Assembly: GCF_024345185.1 (NCBI RefSeq)
Contig: NZ_BROB01000012.1
Location: 1 to 64,000, forward strand
DNA length: 64,000 nucleotides
Direction: 5' to 3'
DNA from: Levilactobacillus humaensis
GTDB taxonomy: Bacteria > Bacillota > Bacilli > Lactobacillales > Lactobacillaceae
Shown here: positions 50,554-59,910 of the stretch, in pieces
Numbering within the stretch: position 1 is the first letter of the stretch
Layout of the letters: each line of letters starts with the position of its first letter
Position numbers and translations under genes: made by a program
Notes under the pieces: model-generated
Database searches by the model: none
Seen by the model: only the letters and a program-made list of their open reading frames with translations
Told to the model about the DNA's origin: nothing

Positions 50554-51195
50554 ATGAATTATGTGAGTCAAATTTTACCATCGTTAATTTCGGGAACCGG
50601 CACGACGCTGTCGATTTTCTTCTGGACGTTAATTATTTCTGTCCCATTAGGGATCTTAGTGGGGTTGGGGATGATTACCAATTTCAAACCCTTAACCTGG
50701 TTGATTGATGTCTACGTGTGGTTAATGCGAGGAACCCCACTGTTGTTGCAACTCATCTTCGTCTTCTACGGCCTTCCCATTATTGGCATCGTGTTCCAAC
50801 GTTACGATGCGGCGCTGTTCGCCTTTATCTTAAATTACACGGCCTACTTCGCTGAAATCTTCCGGGGTGGCTTACAAGCTATTCCCGTAGGACAGTACGA
50901 AAGCGCGCGCGTCTTACGGCTGACAAATTGGCAGACCTTACGTAAGATCGTCATTCCCCAAGTGGTCAAAATCGTGCTCCCTTCAATTGGTAATGAGGTT
51001 ATCAATTTGATTAAGGATTCTTCACTGGTCTACGTCATTGGTCTGGGTGACCTCCTGCGAGCCGGAAATGTGGCCATGGCCCGCGACGTCACACTCGTTC
51101 CAATGGTGTTGGTTGCCGTTATTTACTTGTTACTCACAGCGGTTTGCACAGTGGTCCTGAAGCGATTAGAGAAGCACTACAGCGCTTGGCGTTAG
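50554..51195 (+). CDS. Amino-acid ABC transporter, permease
   Basis: 213-residue HisM-type permease with five membrane helices. The family entry TTLSIFFWTLI and the ATPase-contact EAA-type loop (ESARVLRLTNWQTLRKIVIPQ) are present. The ATG at 50554 follows GAGAGGATG; a longer frame would start inside the T-box terminator. First gene of a complete permease-ATPase-binding-protein importer. With a His specifier it would correspond to the predicted HisXYZ transporters of Lactobacillales. Confidence 0.92.
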   Translation: MNYVSQILPSLISGTGTTLSIFFWTLIISVPLGILVGLGMITNFKPLTWLIDVYVWLMRGTPLLLQLIFVFYGLPIIGIVFQRYDAALFAFILNYTAYFAEIFRGGLQAIPVGQYESARVLRLTNWQTLRKIVIPQVVKIVLPSIGNEVINLIKDSSLVYVIGLGDLLRAGNVAMARDVTLVPMVLVAVIYLLLTAVCTVVLKRLEKHYSAWR

Positions 51196-51212
51196 AGAAA
51201 GGGTGACAATCA

Positions 51213-51848
51213 ATGCTAGAACTTAAAAACATTACGAAAAGATTTGCCGGTAAATTAATCTTGGATGGCGTGAACTTAACCGTTAACGATGGTCAGATCC
51301 TCACCATCGTCGGGCCTTCCGGTGCCGGTAAGACGACTCTGTTACGATGTATCAGTGGTCTGGAAGAAACCGATAGTGGGGACTTCTTCTTAGACGGCCA
51401 GCCCTTCAATCCCGTCACCAACCGCAATAACGACACGGTGATTGGCGTGGTCTTCCAAGACTTTCAACTGTTTCCTAATTTGACGGTGCTTCAAAACGTG
51501 ACACTGGCCCCAACCATGGTGCTTAAGCAGAGCAAGGCCGAGGCCGAAGCCACTGCGCAACGGTTGTTGAAACAACTGAACCTGGATGGTAAGGCAGATC
51601 TGTATCCTTACGAATTATCCGGGGGCCAGAAACAACGGGTGGCCATTGTGCGGGCATTGGCCATGCGGCCTAAGCTCCTGTGCTACGACGAACCCACGTC
51701 GGCGTTGGATCCAGACCTACGTAAAGAAGTAGAAGAGATTATTTTAAAACTGAAGGCCGAGGGCATGACTCAGATTGTGGTCACCCACGATATCCCATTT
51801 GCGGAATCGATTGCCGATCAGATGTTACGGGTAGAAGCGAAGAGTTAG
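51213..51848 (+). CDS. Amino-acid ABC transporter, ATP-binding protein
   Basis: 211-residue ABC ATPase. Walker A GPSGAGKTTL (near residue 34), Q-loop, signature LSGGQKQR, Walker B LLCYDEPTSALD and the H-loop (VTHD) are all intact. Slightly shorter than GlnQ-type relatives (about 240). AAAGGGTGA ribosome site. Powers uptake through the adjacent permease. Confidence 0.95.
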   Translation: MLELKNITKRFAGKLILDGVNLTVNDGQILTIVGPSGAGKTTLLRCISGLEETDSGDFFLDGQPFNPVTNRNNDTVIGVVFQDFQLFPNLTVLQNVTLAPTMVLKQSKAEAEATAQRLLKQLNLDGKADLYPYELSGGQKQRVAIVRALAMRPKLLCYDEPTSALDPDLRKEVEEIILKLKAEGMTQIVVTHDIPFAESIADQMLRVEAKS

Positions 51849-51860
51849 GAGTGAGTTACC

Positions 51861-52709
51861 ATGAGAAGAAAATTCGGACGCTGGGCAGTGTTGCTCACGG
51901 TACTGCTGACTCTGGGCACGACGTTGGCCGGCTGCGGTCAGTCTGCTAAACAGGCCGATACGCGCGATACCTGGTCACGGATTCAACGGCGAAAAAAGGT
52001 GGTCATTGGCCTTGACGATAGCTTCGTACCGATGGGCTTTCGCCAAAAGAGTGGGAAGCTGGTCGGCTATGACATTGACCTCGCCCGGGCCGTATTCAAA
52101 CAATACGGGATCAAGGTTGATTTTCAAACCATTGACTGGTCCATGAATGCCACGGAGTTGCGCAACGGCACGATTGATTTGATTTGGAACGGGTATTCAA
52201 TCACACCGGAACGGGCGAAGAAAGTGGCCTTCTCGCGGACGTACTTGAACAATGACCAAGTATTGGTTACGTTAAAGAAGAGCGGCATTAGTAGCTTTGC
52301 CGGGATGCAGGGCAAGGTTCTAGGCGCGCAAAGTGGTTCCTCCGGCTACAATGATATTGAGGATTATCCCAAGGTCTTTAAGAACCGGATTAAGAATCAC
52401 GCCGCTGTCCAGTATGATTCCTTTACCAACGCCTTCATCGACCTGAACGCCGGTCGGATTCAAGGCCTGCTCATCGACAGCACCTATGCCAACTACTACA
52501 TTAAGCACCAACAGCATCCTGAAGACTTCAAGGTTACCGTGGGGAGCTTCCCTAAGGAACAATTTGCGGTGGGGATGCGTAAAGGGGACGTGACCCTTCG
52601 GAACAAAATTAACCGGGGGTTAGCCCGAACTGCTAAGGATGGTCAGCTAGCCAAGATTAATCAAAAGTGGTTTGGTGGAAACGTGGATACACCATTACTG
52701 AAAAAATAA
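51861..52709 (+). CDS. Amino-acid ABC transporter, substrate-binding lipoprotein
   Basis: 282-residue SBP family 3 protein. A lipoprotein signal peptide ends in LAGC (cysteine near residue 26), anchoring it to the outer face of the membrane. The mature part starts the fold with KVVIGLDDSFVPMGF and contains YDIDLARAVF and the ligand-contact region near DLIWNGYS. Polar amino-acid binding is expected; the substrate cannot be read from sequence alone. A weak GGGTCC/GGGCCC hairpin with TTT follows. Confidence 0.94.
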   Translation: MRRKFGRWAVLLTVLLTLGTTLAGCGQSAKQADTRDTWSRIQRRKKVVIGLDDSFVPMGFRQKSGKLVGYDIDLARAVFKQYGIKVDFQTIDWSMNATELRNGTIDLIWNGYSITPERAKKVAFSRTYLNNDQVLVTLKKSGISSFAGMQGKVLGAQSGSSGYNDIEDYPKVFKNRIKNHAAVQYDSFTNAFIDLNAGRIQGLLIDSTYANYYIKHQQHPEDFKVTVGSFPKEQFAVGMRKGDVTLRNKINRGLARTAKDGQLAKINQKWFGGNVDTPLLKK

Positions 52710-52817
52710 ATTGGTATTCTGAGGGTCCGGGACAGTCGTCTGGGGCCCTTTACCGTGTTTTCGGACTTATCAGCCGGCTATGACCGATCAAAACTCGGTG
52801 AAAATGAAAGTGGTTGC

Positions 52818-52846
52818 TTGTATTTACCGGTTAGTTCCCTTATCAT
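52818..52846 (+). promoter_or_regulatory. Promoter of ymfF-ymfH
   Basis: TTGTAT (52818-52823), 17-bp spacer, TATCAT (52841-52846), 40 bp before the chosen GTG start. It argues against the longer reading frame from 52755. Confidence 0.65.
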
Positions 52847-52886
52847 TAAACACCGATTAGACTTTTGTCAGAGGAGGATTCTGCGC

Positions 52887-54167
52887 GTGCATTTTCGCAT
52901 AAAAAATGGGGTAACTCTCGATTTGTTACCCACTAAACAATTCAAAACTGTCGGCATCAAAGTGGACTTTGTGGCGCCGCTTCAAGCGATGGCCATTACA
53001 GGCAGAGCCCTCTTAGCCCAGGTGCTCGAGACGAGCACGGAACAGTACCCAACACAAACGGCCTTGGCTCGTGAGTTGTCTCGTCTTTACGGGGCAACGT
53101 TTGGGATCAGTGTCCTAAAGCTTGGGACCAAGCATGTGATTCGCTTGACCTGCTCGGTGGTTGATGAGCAGTATCTGGCAAATTATGCAGATGATGCGCC
53201 TTTATTCGAGCGGGGGATGGACCTGTTAAAGCAGGTGTTATTCGCACCACTATTGCCAGGTGGCAACTTTGATCCGGCAACCTTTACGCAACAACGTCAG
53301 AACCTTTATACGGCCATCAAGTCACTGGATGACGACAAGCAGTACCTGGCCAATCGTCGTTTGCAGGAGCTACTCTTCACGGGTCAGCCAACCCAAGCGA
53401 TGAATGCGTTGGGTGATCTGCACGTTTTGAGTGGGCTGTCAGCCACAGATATTTTAGGAACTTACCATGACATGTTGGCCAATGACGCGGTTCACGTGGC
53501 TGTGATTGGGGATGTGACGGCTGAACGCGTTCAGTCTGCCCTGGCGCAGTGGCCACTCGATGACCGGACGGAACCGACTAGTGATCCCTACTATCATTGG
53601 GATGCTCGGAAACAGGTTCAGGTCGGTGATGACCTGGCACCGGTCGTTCAAGCAAAATTAAATCTCGGGTATCAGTTACCCGTTTATCGTAACGATCCAG
53701 ACTTTATGGCCGCGGTGGTCTTTAATGCGGCCTTTGGGGGTAGCCCCTTGTCGCTTCTCTTTACCAATGTGCGTGAGAAGGCCAGTCTGGCCTACTATGC
53801 TAGCAGCGGCTACAATCCCTTTAATGGGACGTTGACGGTGCAGGCCGGGATCCAAGCGGAGAATCAAAAACGTGTGGAAACGATTATTGGGGAACAGTTA
53901 GCTGCTATGCAACGGGGAGAGCTCCCTGCGACTCTGTTAGATGAAGTTAAGGCTAGTCTGTTGAATGCCCGTTTATCGGCACTCGACAGTCCCCAACGCC
54001 GGCTGACTGGGCTGCTCAACGTGCAATTGACGCACCTGAGTGAACCCCTGGCAACCTGGCAAGAAAAGCTCATGGCGATCACGGCTGACGATGTGGCTCG
54101 GGTCGCTAAACGCGTGACGCTTCAGGCCACGTACTGCTTACATGGAGGTGACCAAAGTGCTGAATAA
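52887..54167 (+). CDS. ymfF: M16 peptidase-like protein YmfF (inactive-subunit type)
   Basis: 426-residue M16-fold protein (two clan ME domains). The zinc motif HxxEH is missing: the matching helix reads ALLAQVLETST, so it is probably the non-catalytic partner of the next protein, as in heterodimeric mitochondrial-type M16 enzymes. It retains the C-terminal arginine/tyrosine region (VREKASLAYYASSGYN). Start is GTG after AGAGGAGG. Databases link YmfF/YmfH to EF-P modification in Bacillus; no direct evidence here. Confidence 0.88.
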   Translation: MHFRIKNGVTLDLLPTKQFKTVGIKVDFVAPLQAMAITGRALLAQVLETSTEQYPTQTALARELSRLYGATFGISVLKLGTKHVIRLTCSVVDEQYLANYADDAPLFERGMDLLKQVLFAPLLPGGNFDPATFTQQRQNLYTAIKSLDDDKQYLANRRLQELLFTGQPTQAMNALGDLHVLSGLSATDILGTYHDMLANDAVHVAVIGDVTAERVQSALAQWPLDDRTEPTSDPYYHWDARKQVQVGDDLAPVVQAKLNLGYQLPVYRNDPDFMAAVVFNAAFGGSPLSLLFTNVREKASLAYYASSGYNPFNGTLTVQAGIQAENQKRVETIIGEQLAAMQRGELPATLLDEVKASLLNARLSALDSPQRRLTGLLNVQLTHLSEPLATWQEKLMAITADDVARVAKRVTLQATYCLHGGDQSAE

Positions 54168-55446
54168 GGAAAGTTACGACCGACTGGGTGAGAGTATCTA
54201 TCAGACGACGCTGGCCAATGGCCTCCGGGTGATTTTGATGCCCAAGGCCGGTTTTCACAAGACCTTTGCCATCATGACGACCGACTACGGTGCCGTGGAC
54301 AATGCTTTTGTTCCGAGAGATCAGACCGAACCCGTACGCTTGCCAGATGGGATTGCGCACTTCCTGGAACATAAATTATTTGAAAAAGAAGACCACGATG
54401 CCTTTGACCTATTTGGTCAGTATGGGGCCTCAGCCAATGCCTTTACCAGCTTTACCCAGACCAGCTACCTCTTTGCGACGACGAGCCATTTGAAAGAAAA
54501 TCTTGATATTCTCATGGATTTCGTTCAACAGCCGTACTTTACGGCGGCGACGGTCAATAAGGAAAAGGGGATCATCGGCCAAGAAATTAAAATGTACGAT
54601 GATGACCCCGGTTGGCAAAGCTACTTTGGCATGATTGGCAATCTGTATCCCAAGGAACCACTGCACATTGACATCGCCGGCACGGTGGACTCAATCGCTA
54701 AGATTACGGCGGACGATCTCTACACGGCCTACAACACGTTCTACCATCCTAGTAACATGAGTCTCGTGGTGGTAGGACAGTTGGACCCCGAAGAAACCCT
54801 GAGTTGGATTTCTGACAATCAGGATCACAAAACGTTTGGGCCAGCTAGTCCTATTCGGCGAGTGGCTAGCGAACAATCGACGCCAGCAGATATCCCGGCG
54901 ACGCAGACGCGTCACCTGGCCGTGACTCGGCCCCGGGTTAACCTCGGGTTACGTGGCTTTGACACGGTACCAGCCGGCCGGGCAGGCTTAAAGTACAGTG
55001 CGGCCATTTCGCTGATGTTTGACCTGTTATTCAACGACAGTGGGGATAACTATCTACGTTTGTATGATGCAAACATTATTGACGATAGCTTTGGCTATGA
55101 CTTCCAGGTTCAGCGGGGCGCACATTTTGCCCAGCTGACCGGTGATACCGACCAACCTGAACAATTTGCCCAGGAATTGACGGCTATTTTACAGGATGCA
55201 CCGGCCCAATTAAAGGCTGCTGAACCGCAATTTGTATTAGTCAAACAAGAGGCAATCGGACGAATTGTGGGGGCCATGAACTCGGTGGAAGCTATTGCTA
55301 ATCAATACGATGGGCCTCTCTTCTCCGGAGCCACCATTTTCGACGAGTTGGCCATTCTGGAAAACTTGACGTTCGCTGATCTGCAAGAAGCCTCTGAGGC
55401 TTTCTTGTCAGCCAGCCAACAGACGATTCATACCATCCTGCCTTAA
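54157..55446 (+). CDS. ymfH: M16 family zinc peptidase YmfH
   Basis: 429-residue insulinase-family metalloprotease. The inverted zinc motif HFLEH (near residue 69) and the downstream third ligand Glu (EKGIIGQEIKMYDDDP) are intact, so this is the active subunit. The GTG at 54157, 6 bp after GGAGGTGA, overlaps the ymfF stop by 11 bp, implying coupled synthesis. In Bacillus the reductase gene ymfI follows; here it is absent and the RodZ-like gene comes next. Confidence 0.9.
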   Translation: MLNKESYDRLGESIYQTTLANGLRVILMPKAGFHKTFAIMTTDYGAVDNAFVPRDQTEPVRLPDGIAHFLEHKLFEKEDHDAFDLFGQYGASANAFTSFTQTSYLFATTSHLKENLDILMDFVQQPYFTAATVNKEKGIIGQEIKMYDDDPGWQSYFGMIGNLYPKEPLHIDIAGTVDSIAKITADDLYTAYNTFYHPSNMSLVVVGQLDPEETLSWISDNQDHKTFGPASPIRRVASEQSTPADIPATQTRHLAVTRPRVNLGLRGFDTVPAGRAGLKYSAAISLMFDLLFNDSGDNYLRLYDANIIDDSFGYDFQVQRGAHFAQLTGDTDQPEQFAQELTAILQDAPAQLKAAEPQFVLVKQEAIGRIVGAMNSVEAIANQYDGPLFSGATIFDELAILENLTFADLQEASEAFLSASQQTIHTILP

Positions 55447-55512
55447 GGGGAGGTTAAGAATCGTTTAAATCCAGATTTATCGGCCCTCTGGCTAAAAATG
55501 CGCCAGTGCCTA

Positions 55513-55521
55513 TGCTATACT
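55513..55521 (+). promoter_or_regulatory. Extended -10 promoter of the RodZ-like gene
   Basis: TGC followed by TATACT, 38 bp before the ATG; no clear -35. Confidence 0.5.
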
Positions 55522-55558
55522 GCTAATAGAGAAATTTTGAACAGGTGGAGAGTTTATA

Positions 55559-56497
55559 ATGAGTGAAAATAAAATAACTTTGGGGAAAACGTTGCGTGAC
55601 GCTCGGATTGCTAAGGGCTTTACCTTAGACGATTTGCAGCAAACGACGAAGATTCAAAAACGCTACCTCATCGCAATTGAAGACCAAAACTTTGATGAAT
55701 TACCAGGGGACTTTTACGTTCGGGCGTTCATCAAGCAGTACGCGGACATGGTGGATCTGGACGGTGGCGAACTGTTGAAGCAATTCGACAGTACCTTGCC
55801 AAGCACCCAGACCCAAGAATATGTCGATAAGGTTAACGAAAACAATCCGGAAACCCGCTCACAACAGCGTAAGGTGGACGACCGTTACGTCAAACTACGG
55901 CGGACGGTACCAGTGATTGGTATCGTGATCGTGGTGTTAGCGGTGCTCCTCGGGATCTGGATGGCGGCGGCCCACAGTGGTAGCTCAACTAAGAAAGATA
56001 ACGTCGACAGCAGTTCCGTCAGCGTTTCAGGTAGCTCCGAGAAGAAGACCAGTAGCTCGGCTAAGAGCAAGTCGTCTTCCAAGAAAGCTTCCTCCAAGAA
56101 GGTGACGAAGACGCCTGTGTTTAAGCAATTGAGCACGACGACTTCTGGCTCTACTTGGCAGGTTAAGAACGTTTCCTCTAAGCCTAAGTTGAAGTTGTCC
56201 GCTTCATCGAGTGCTTGGATGTCCGTCAGTGTTGCTGGGTCGACGGTTTGGCAGGGAACCTTGTCTGCCTCAACGTCACACAGCATGCGAATTCCAAGTT
56301 CCGCAACCAGTGTGACCTTCAACTTTGGGAATGCGCCGGCAACCAAGGTTAAAGTTGATGGCGAAACGTTCCACTTCAACTCTGCAACCAGTACCAGTGC
56401 TGCTTCAAGTACGTCCGATTCAACATCAACGGACACAACGAGTTCCAGCACGACGACTTCGTCGCAGGTTCAAGCAGTTACCCTAGAATTTAAATAA
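55559..56497 (+). CDS. RodZ-like HTH membrane protein (YmfM-like)
   Basis: 312-residue protein. A Cro/C1-type HTH (about 8-70; RDARIAKGFTLDDLQQTTKI) is followed by a membrane helix (about 117-138), a Ser/Lys-rich linker (145-180), a DUF4115 domain outside the cell (about 185-275) and a Ser/Thr-rich tail. RodZ connects MreB to the wall machinery in rods. Both MreB and Mbl are encoded in the same window. Position before pgsA is conserved in Firmicutes. Confidence 0.9.
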   Translation: MSENKITLGKTLRDARIAKGFTLDDLQQTTKIQKRYLIAIEDQNFDELPGDFYVRAFIKQYADMVDLDGGELLKQFDSTLPSTQTQEYVDKVNENNPETRSQQRKVDDRYVKLRRTVPVIGIVIVVLAVLLGIWMAAAHSGSSTKKDNVDSSSVSVSGSSEKKTSSSAKSKSSSKKASSKKVTKTPVFKQLSTTTSGSTWQVKNVSSKPKLKLSASSSAWMSVSVAGSTVWQGTLSASTSHSMRIPSSATSVTFNFGNAPATKVKVDGETFHFNSATSTSAASSTSDSTSTDTTSSSTTTSSQVQAVTLEFK

Positions 56498-56501
56498 AGT
56501 A

Positions 56502-56538
56502 GAAGCGGGTCGGTCCGTGGCGGCCGACACGCTTTTTT
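56502..56538 (+). terminator. Terminator after the RodZ-like gene
   Basis: AAGCG-GTCGG pairs with CCGAC-CGCTT with single bulges, followed by T6. Confidence 0.75.
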
Positions 56539-56574
56539 GATGACAAGTTTTGGTATTTGAAGGAGGAAATTTCT

Positions 56575-57162
56575 GTGAACGTTCCAAATCGTTTGACCAT
56601 TATTCGGATTATCTTAATCCCCGTTTTCTTGCTGTTACTGGTACTCCCACTGGACTGGGGGACGGTAACCTGGTTAGGAACGGCGATTCCGGTCACCCAA
56701 ATCTTGGGCGCCTTGGTATTTGCCGTGGCTTCCATTACGGATTTCTTGGACGGTCAAATCGCCCGGCGTCAGCACCTGGTCACTAATTTCGGTAAGTTTG
56801 CCGATCCTTTGGCTGACAAGATGATTGTTATGACGGCCTTCATTCTCTTAGTGTCGATGGGGAAGGTTCCAGCCTGGGGTGTCGCAATCATTGTCTGCCG
56901 GGAGTTAGCCGTGACCGGCCTGCGTCTGATTGTCGTGGAAACCGGTGGCCGGGTCTTGGCTGCCGCTTGGCCGGGTAAGATTAAGACGACCACCCAAATG
57001 GTTGGGATTATTCTCCTCTTGCTTAACAACATTGGCTTTGGGGCAATCAACGTGCCAATGGCCCTGATCTTCTTCTACATTTGCCTCTTCTTCACCATTT
57101 ACTCTGGTATCGATTATTTTGTACAAAACAAGCAGGTCTTCGCGGAATCTTCCGCCGAATAG
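56575..57162 (+). CDS. pgsA: CDP-diacylglycerol--glycerol-3-phosphate phosphatidyltransferase
   Basis: 195-residue CDP-alcohol phosphotransferase in the membrane. It makes phosphatidylglycerol phosphate, precursor of phosphatidylglycerol and of lipoteichoic acid. The catalytic pattern D-x2-D-G-x2-A-R-x8-G-x3-D-x3-D reads SITDFLDGQIARRQH...FADPLADK. Four to five helices. GTG start 6 bp after AAGGAGGA; the longer frame covers that site. Confidence 0.95.
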   Translation: MNVPNRLTIIRIILIPVFLLLLVLPLDWGTVTWLGTAIPVTQILGALVFAVASITDFLDGQIARRQHLVTNFGKFADPLADKMIVMTAFILLVSMGKVPAWGVAIIVCRELAVTGLRLIVVETGGRVLAAAWPGKIKTTTQMVGIILLLLNNIGFGAINVPMALIFFYICLFFTIYSGIDYFVQNKQVFAESSAE

Positions 57163-57170
57163 GCCCGGCG

Positions 57171-57200
57171 AGCCCCCGTGAGTCATTAACGGGGGTTCTT
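57171..57200 (+). terminator. Terminator of pgsA
   Basis: AGCCCCCGT pairs with ACGGGGGTT, followed by a short mixed T tail. Confidence 0.7.
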
Positions 57201-57277
57201 GTGTCTAAAAAGATGATTTGGCACGAATAAACACGGCCATTTTACGGAGTTAACTAAGTCAGCATCGGAGGGATAGT

Positions 57278-58522
57278 ATGCAGGCAGAAATTATTGCAGT
57301 GGGTACAGAAATTTTATTGGGACAGGTTGTCGACACTAACTCGGCGTTTATCGCGCGGGGACTGGCTTCCGCCGGCATCGAGGTTTATTATCATTCACTA
57401 GTGGGTGATAATGCCGATCGGTTGACCGCCGTGGTCACGCAGGCCCGGTCGCGCAGTGACTTGGTTGTGATCAGTGGTGGGTTAGGCCCGACTAAAGACG
57501 ATCTGACCAAGCAGACCGTGGCGCATCTTCTAGGGGTTAAATTAGTTGAGGACGAGACGGCGATGGCGAAAATCCACCAGTACTTCCTCACGACGGGGCA
57601 GAAATTGACCCCTAATAATCGCCTACAGGCACTTTACCCGGATGGTAGCCTCCCACTGAAGAACCGAACTGGAATGGCTGTGGGTGCCTTCTATCAAGCA
57701 CCTACGGGGGCAGATGTGATGTTACTCCCTGGGCCACCGAGTGAATTGGAACCAATGTTTCGTGAGGAAGCCTTGCCGGTCTTGAAGCACGCCTATCAAC
57801 GAGAAGAATATTTGGTCTCAAAGGTTCTTCGCTTCTTTGGCATCGGGGAGTCTCAATTGGTCACGACCTTGGGTGACCTGATTGCCCAGCAAACCAATCC
57901 GACAATTGCGCCGTATGCCAAGGTAAATGAGGTGACGCTGCGATTGACGGCGACGGCTAGCAGTGAAGCCGCGGCGGGCGACCTGATCGATGGTCTAGTG
58001 ACCTTGATTCGGCAGCGTGTCGGAGACTATCTCTATGGTTATGGCGATGATAACAGCTTGGCCAATGTGGTGGTTCACGGGTTGATCGACCGCAAGCTGA
58101 CCATTACGGCGGCCGAGAGCCTGACTGCGGGTGAATTTCAGAGCGCGTTGGGCGATATCGCCGGCGTCTCGGCGGTATTTCCGGGAGGCTTCGTGACCTA
58201 TGCGAATGAAGCCAAGCATGCGCTTTTAGGTATCCCGAATGCGATTATTGATACTGAGGGTGTGGTCAGTGCGGCTACGGCGAAACGCATGGCTGAAGGG
58301 GCGCGGCAACGACTCGATACCGATCTGGCGTTGAGCTTCACCGGTGTCGCCGGACCGGATACCCTGGAAGGACAACCGGCCGGAACCGTTTGGTTGGGAT
58401 TGGCCCAACGGGGACAAGATCCCCAAGCTAAGTTGGTTCATCTAACGGGTAATCGCGATAAGATTCGGGCCAGAACGGTTCTCTTAGGACTAGATTGGAT
58501 TCGCCGAACACTTGGATTTTAG
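57278..58522 (+). CDS. cinA: CinA family protein (competence/damage-inducible)
   Basis: 414-residue protein with an N-terminal MoCF-like/COG1058 domain (1-170; GTEILLGQVVDTNS, SGGLGPTKDDLT) and a C-terminal CinA domain (about 255-410; TAAESLTAGEFQ, GVAGPDT) of the nicotinamide-nucleotide amidase type. It is the full two-domain form. NAD salvage deamidation is the best-supported role; in streptococci it is co-induced with recA during competence. Upstream of recA as usual. Confidence 0.94.
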   Translation: MQAEIIAVGTEILLGQVVDTNSAFIARGLASAGIEVYYHSLVGDNADRLTAVVTQARSRSDLVVISGGLGPTKDDLTKQTVAHLLGVKLVEDETAMAKIHQYFLTTGQKLTPNNRLQALYPDGSLPLKNRTGMAVGAFYQAPTGADVMLLPGPPSELEPMFREEALPVLKHAYQREEYLVSKVLRFFGIGESQLVTTLGDLIAQQTNPTIAPYAKVNEVTLRLTATASSEAAAGDLIDGLVTLIRQRVGDYLYGYGDDNSLANVVVHGLIDRKLTITAAESLTAGEFQSALGDIAGVSAVFPGGFVTYANEAKHALLGIPNAIIDTEGVVSAATAKRMAEGARQRLDTDLALSFTGVAGPDTLEGQPAGTVWLGLAQRGQDPQAKLVHLTGNRDKIRARTVLLGLDWIRRTLGF

Positions 58523-58529
58523 ATTAGGG

Positions 58530-58541
58530 GAACTTTTGTTC
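58530..58541 (+). promoter_or_regulatory. LexA/DinR (SOS) box of recA
   Basis: GAACTTTTGTTC matches the Gram-positive core GAAC-N4-GTTC exactly and ends 10 bp before the recA -35 box, so recA is probably repressed by LexA and induced on DNA damage. Confidence 0.8.
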
Positions 58542-58550
58542 TGTTTTTGC

Positions 58551-58579
58551 TTGCAATTTTAGATTGAAGCCGGTATAGT
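58551..58579 (+). promoter_or_regulatory. Promoter of recA
   Basis: TTGCAA (58551-58556), 17-bp spacer, TATAGT (58574-58579). Confidence 0.85.
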
Positions 58580-58614
58580 GTTACTAGAATATGAAGCACT
58601 CAAGGAGGATTCAA

Positions 58615-59730
58615 ATGGCTGACGAACGACAAGCGGCGCTGGATAAAGCGCTGAAGAAAATTGAAAAAGACTTTGGTAAAGGGTCCATCATGCGGCTAGG
58701 GGACAATACGAACATGCAGGTGGAAACCGTGCCTTCTGGATCGTTAGCCCTGGACGTAGCATTAGGTGTCGGAGGCTATCCTCGTGGCCGAATCGTTGAA
58801 ATTTATGGACCTGAATCTTCCGGTAAAACGACGGTGGCATTACACGCCGTTGCCGAGGTCCAAAAACGCGGGGGTACTGCGGCTTATATCGATGCTGAAA
58901 ATGCCTTGGACCCTGCCTATGCAACGGCCCTAGGTGTTGATATCGACAGCTTGCTACTCTCACAACCAGATACTGGTGAACAAGGGTTGGAAATTGCCGA
59001 TGCCCTGATTTCCAGTGGTGCCGTGGATATCGTGGTTGTTGACTCTGTCGCAGCCTTGGTGCCACGAGCCGAAATCGAAGGGGAAATGGGAGACGCTCAC
59101 GTGGGTCTGCAAGCCCGGATGATGTCTCAAGCCCTGCGTAAGTTGTCTGGTTCCATTAACAAGACGAAGACGATTGCGCTCTTCATTAACCAAATTCGTG
59201 AAAAAGTTGGGGTTATGTTTGGTAACCCTGAAACTACGCCTGGTGGACGGGCCCTGAAGTTCTATGCCACGGTGCGTTTGGAAGTTCGGCGTGCTGAACA
59301 GATCAAGGACGGGACCGATGTTATTGGTAACCGGACGCGGATCAAGGTTGTGAAGAACAAGGTGGCTTCACCATTCAAACGGGCTGAAGTCGACATCATG
59401 TATGGCCAAGGGATCTCACAAACTGGTGAGCTCTTGGATATGGCGGTTGAGAAGGATATCGTGGATAAGAGCGGGTCTTGGTACTCTTATGGCGAAGACC
59501 GGATTGGTCAAGGACGTGAAAATGCCAAACAATACCTGGCTGACCATGCCGACATGATGGCCGAAATTAACACCCGGGTACGTAAGGCCTACGGTGTTAG
59601 CGTTGATGGTGACGAACCAGAGACACCGGCTAAAGACAAAGATCAAAAGGCCTCTAAGGACAGCAAGACGGCGTCCAAGAAAGGGTCACAACAAATTGAA
59701 TTAACGCCCGGCAAGCCACAAGGCAAGTAG
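58615..59730 (+). CDS. recA: Recombinase RecA
   Basis: 371-residue strand-exchange ATPase central to recombination and SOS. Walker [10 protein letters not shown] near residue 66, the catalytic Glu region, L1/L2 DNA loops (L2 around [22 protein letters not shown]) and a Lys/Ser-rich C-terminal tail. The ATG at 58615 follows AAGGAGGA; an in-frame ATG eight codons earlier is ignored. Regulated by the SOS box upstream. Confidence 0.98.
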   Translation: MADERQAALDKALKKIEKDFGKGSIMRLGDNTNMQVETVPSGSLALDVALGVGGYPRGRIVEIYGPESSGKTTVALHAVAEVQKRGGTAAYIDAENALDPAYATALGVDIDSLLLSQPDTGEQGLEIADALISSGAVDIVVVDSVAALVPRAEIEGEMGDAHVGLQARMMSQALRKLSGSINKTKTIALFINQIREKVGVMFGNPETTPGGRALKFYATVRLEVRRAEQIKDGTDVIGNRTRIKVVKNKVASPFKRAEVDIMYGQGISQTGELLDMAVEKDIVDKSGSWYSYGEDRIGQGRENAKQYLADHADMMAEINTRVRKAYGVSVDGDEPETPAKDKDQKASKDSKTASKKGSQQIELTPGKPQGK

Positions 59731-59742
59731 GGATTTAACCGT

Positions 59743-59776
59743 TCACGCTGGTGCAGAGACGCCAGCGTGATTTTTT
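59743..59776 (+). terminator. Terminator of recA
   Basis: TCACGCTGG pairs with CCAGCGTGA, followed by T6. Confidence 0.88.
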
Positions 59777-59799
59777 GTGTTCCCAATCAAGGAGTTTAG

Positions 59800-59828
59800 T
59801 TGACAGCGTTCACGGCAACCATTAAAAT
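59800..59828 (+). promoter_or_regulatory. Promoter of rny
   Basis: Consensus TTGACA (59800-59805), 17-bp spacer, TAAAAT (59823-59828). An 80-base leader precedes the gene. Confidence 0.88.
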
Positions 59829-59910
59829 TGAGGTTGTGTCAGTAATCATAACAACATCTTGAAAAGTCTGATTTTAAATTAGTCATTTTTGATGATGCGG
59901 AGGTGGAATC

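Noticed and set aside
52755-52886. 44-codon extension of YmfF
   Set aside because: The promoter and an AGAGGAGG site fall within it, and the sequence is not M16-like.
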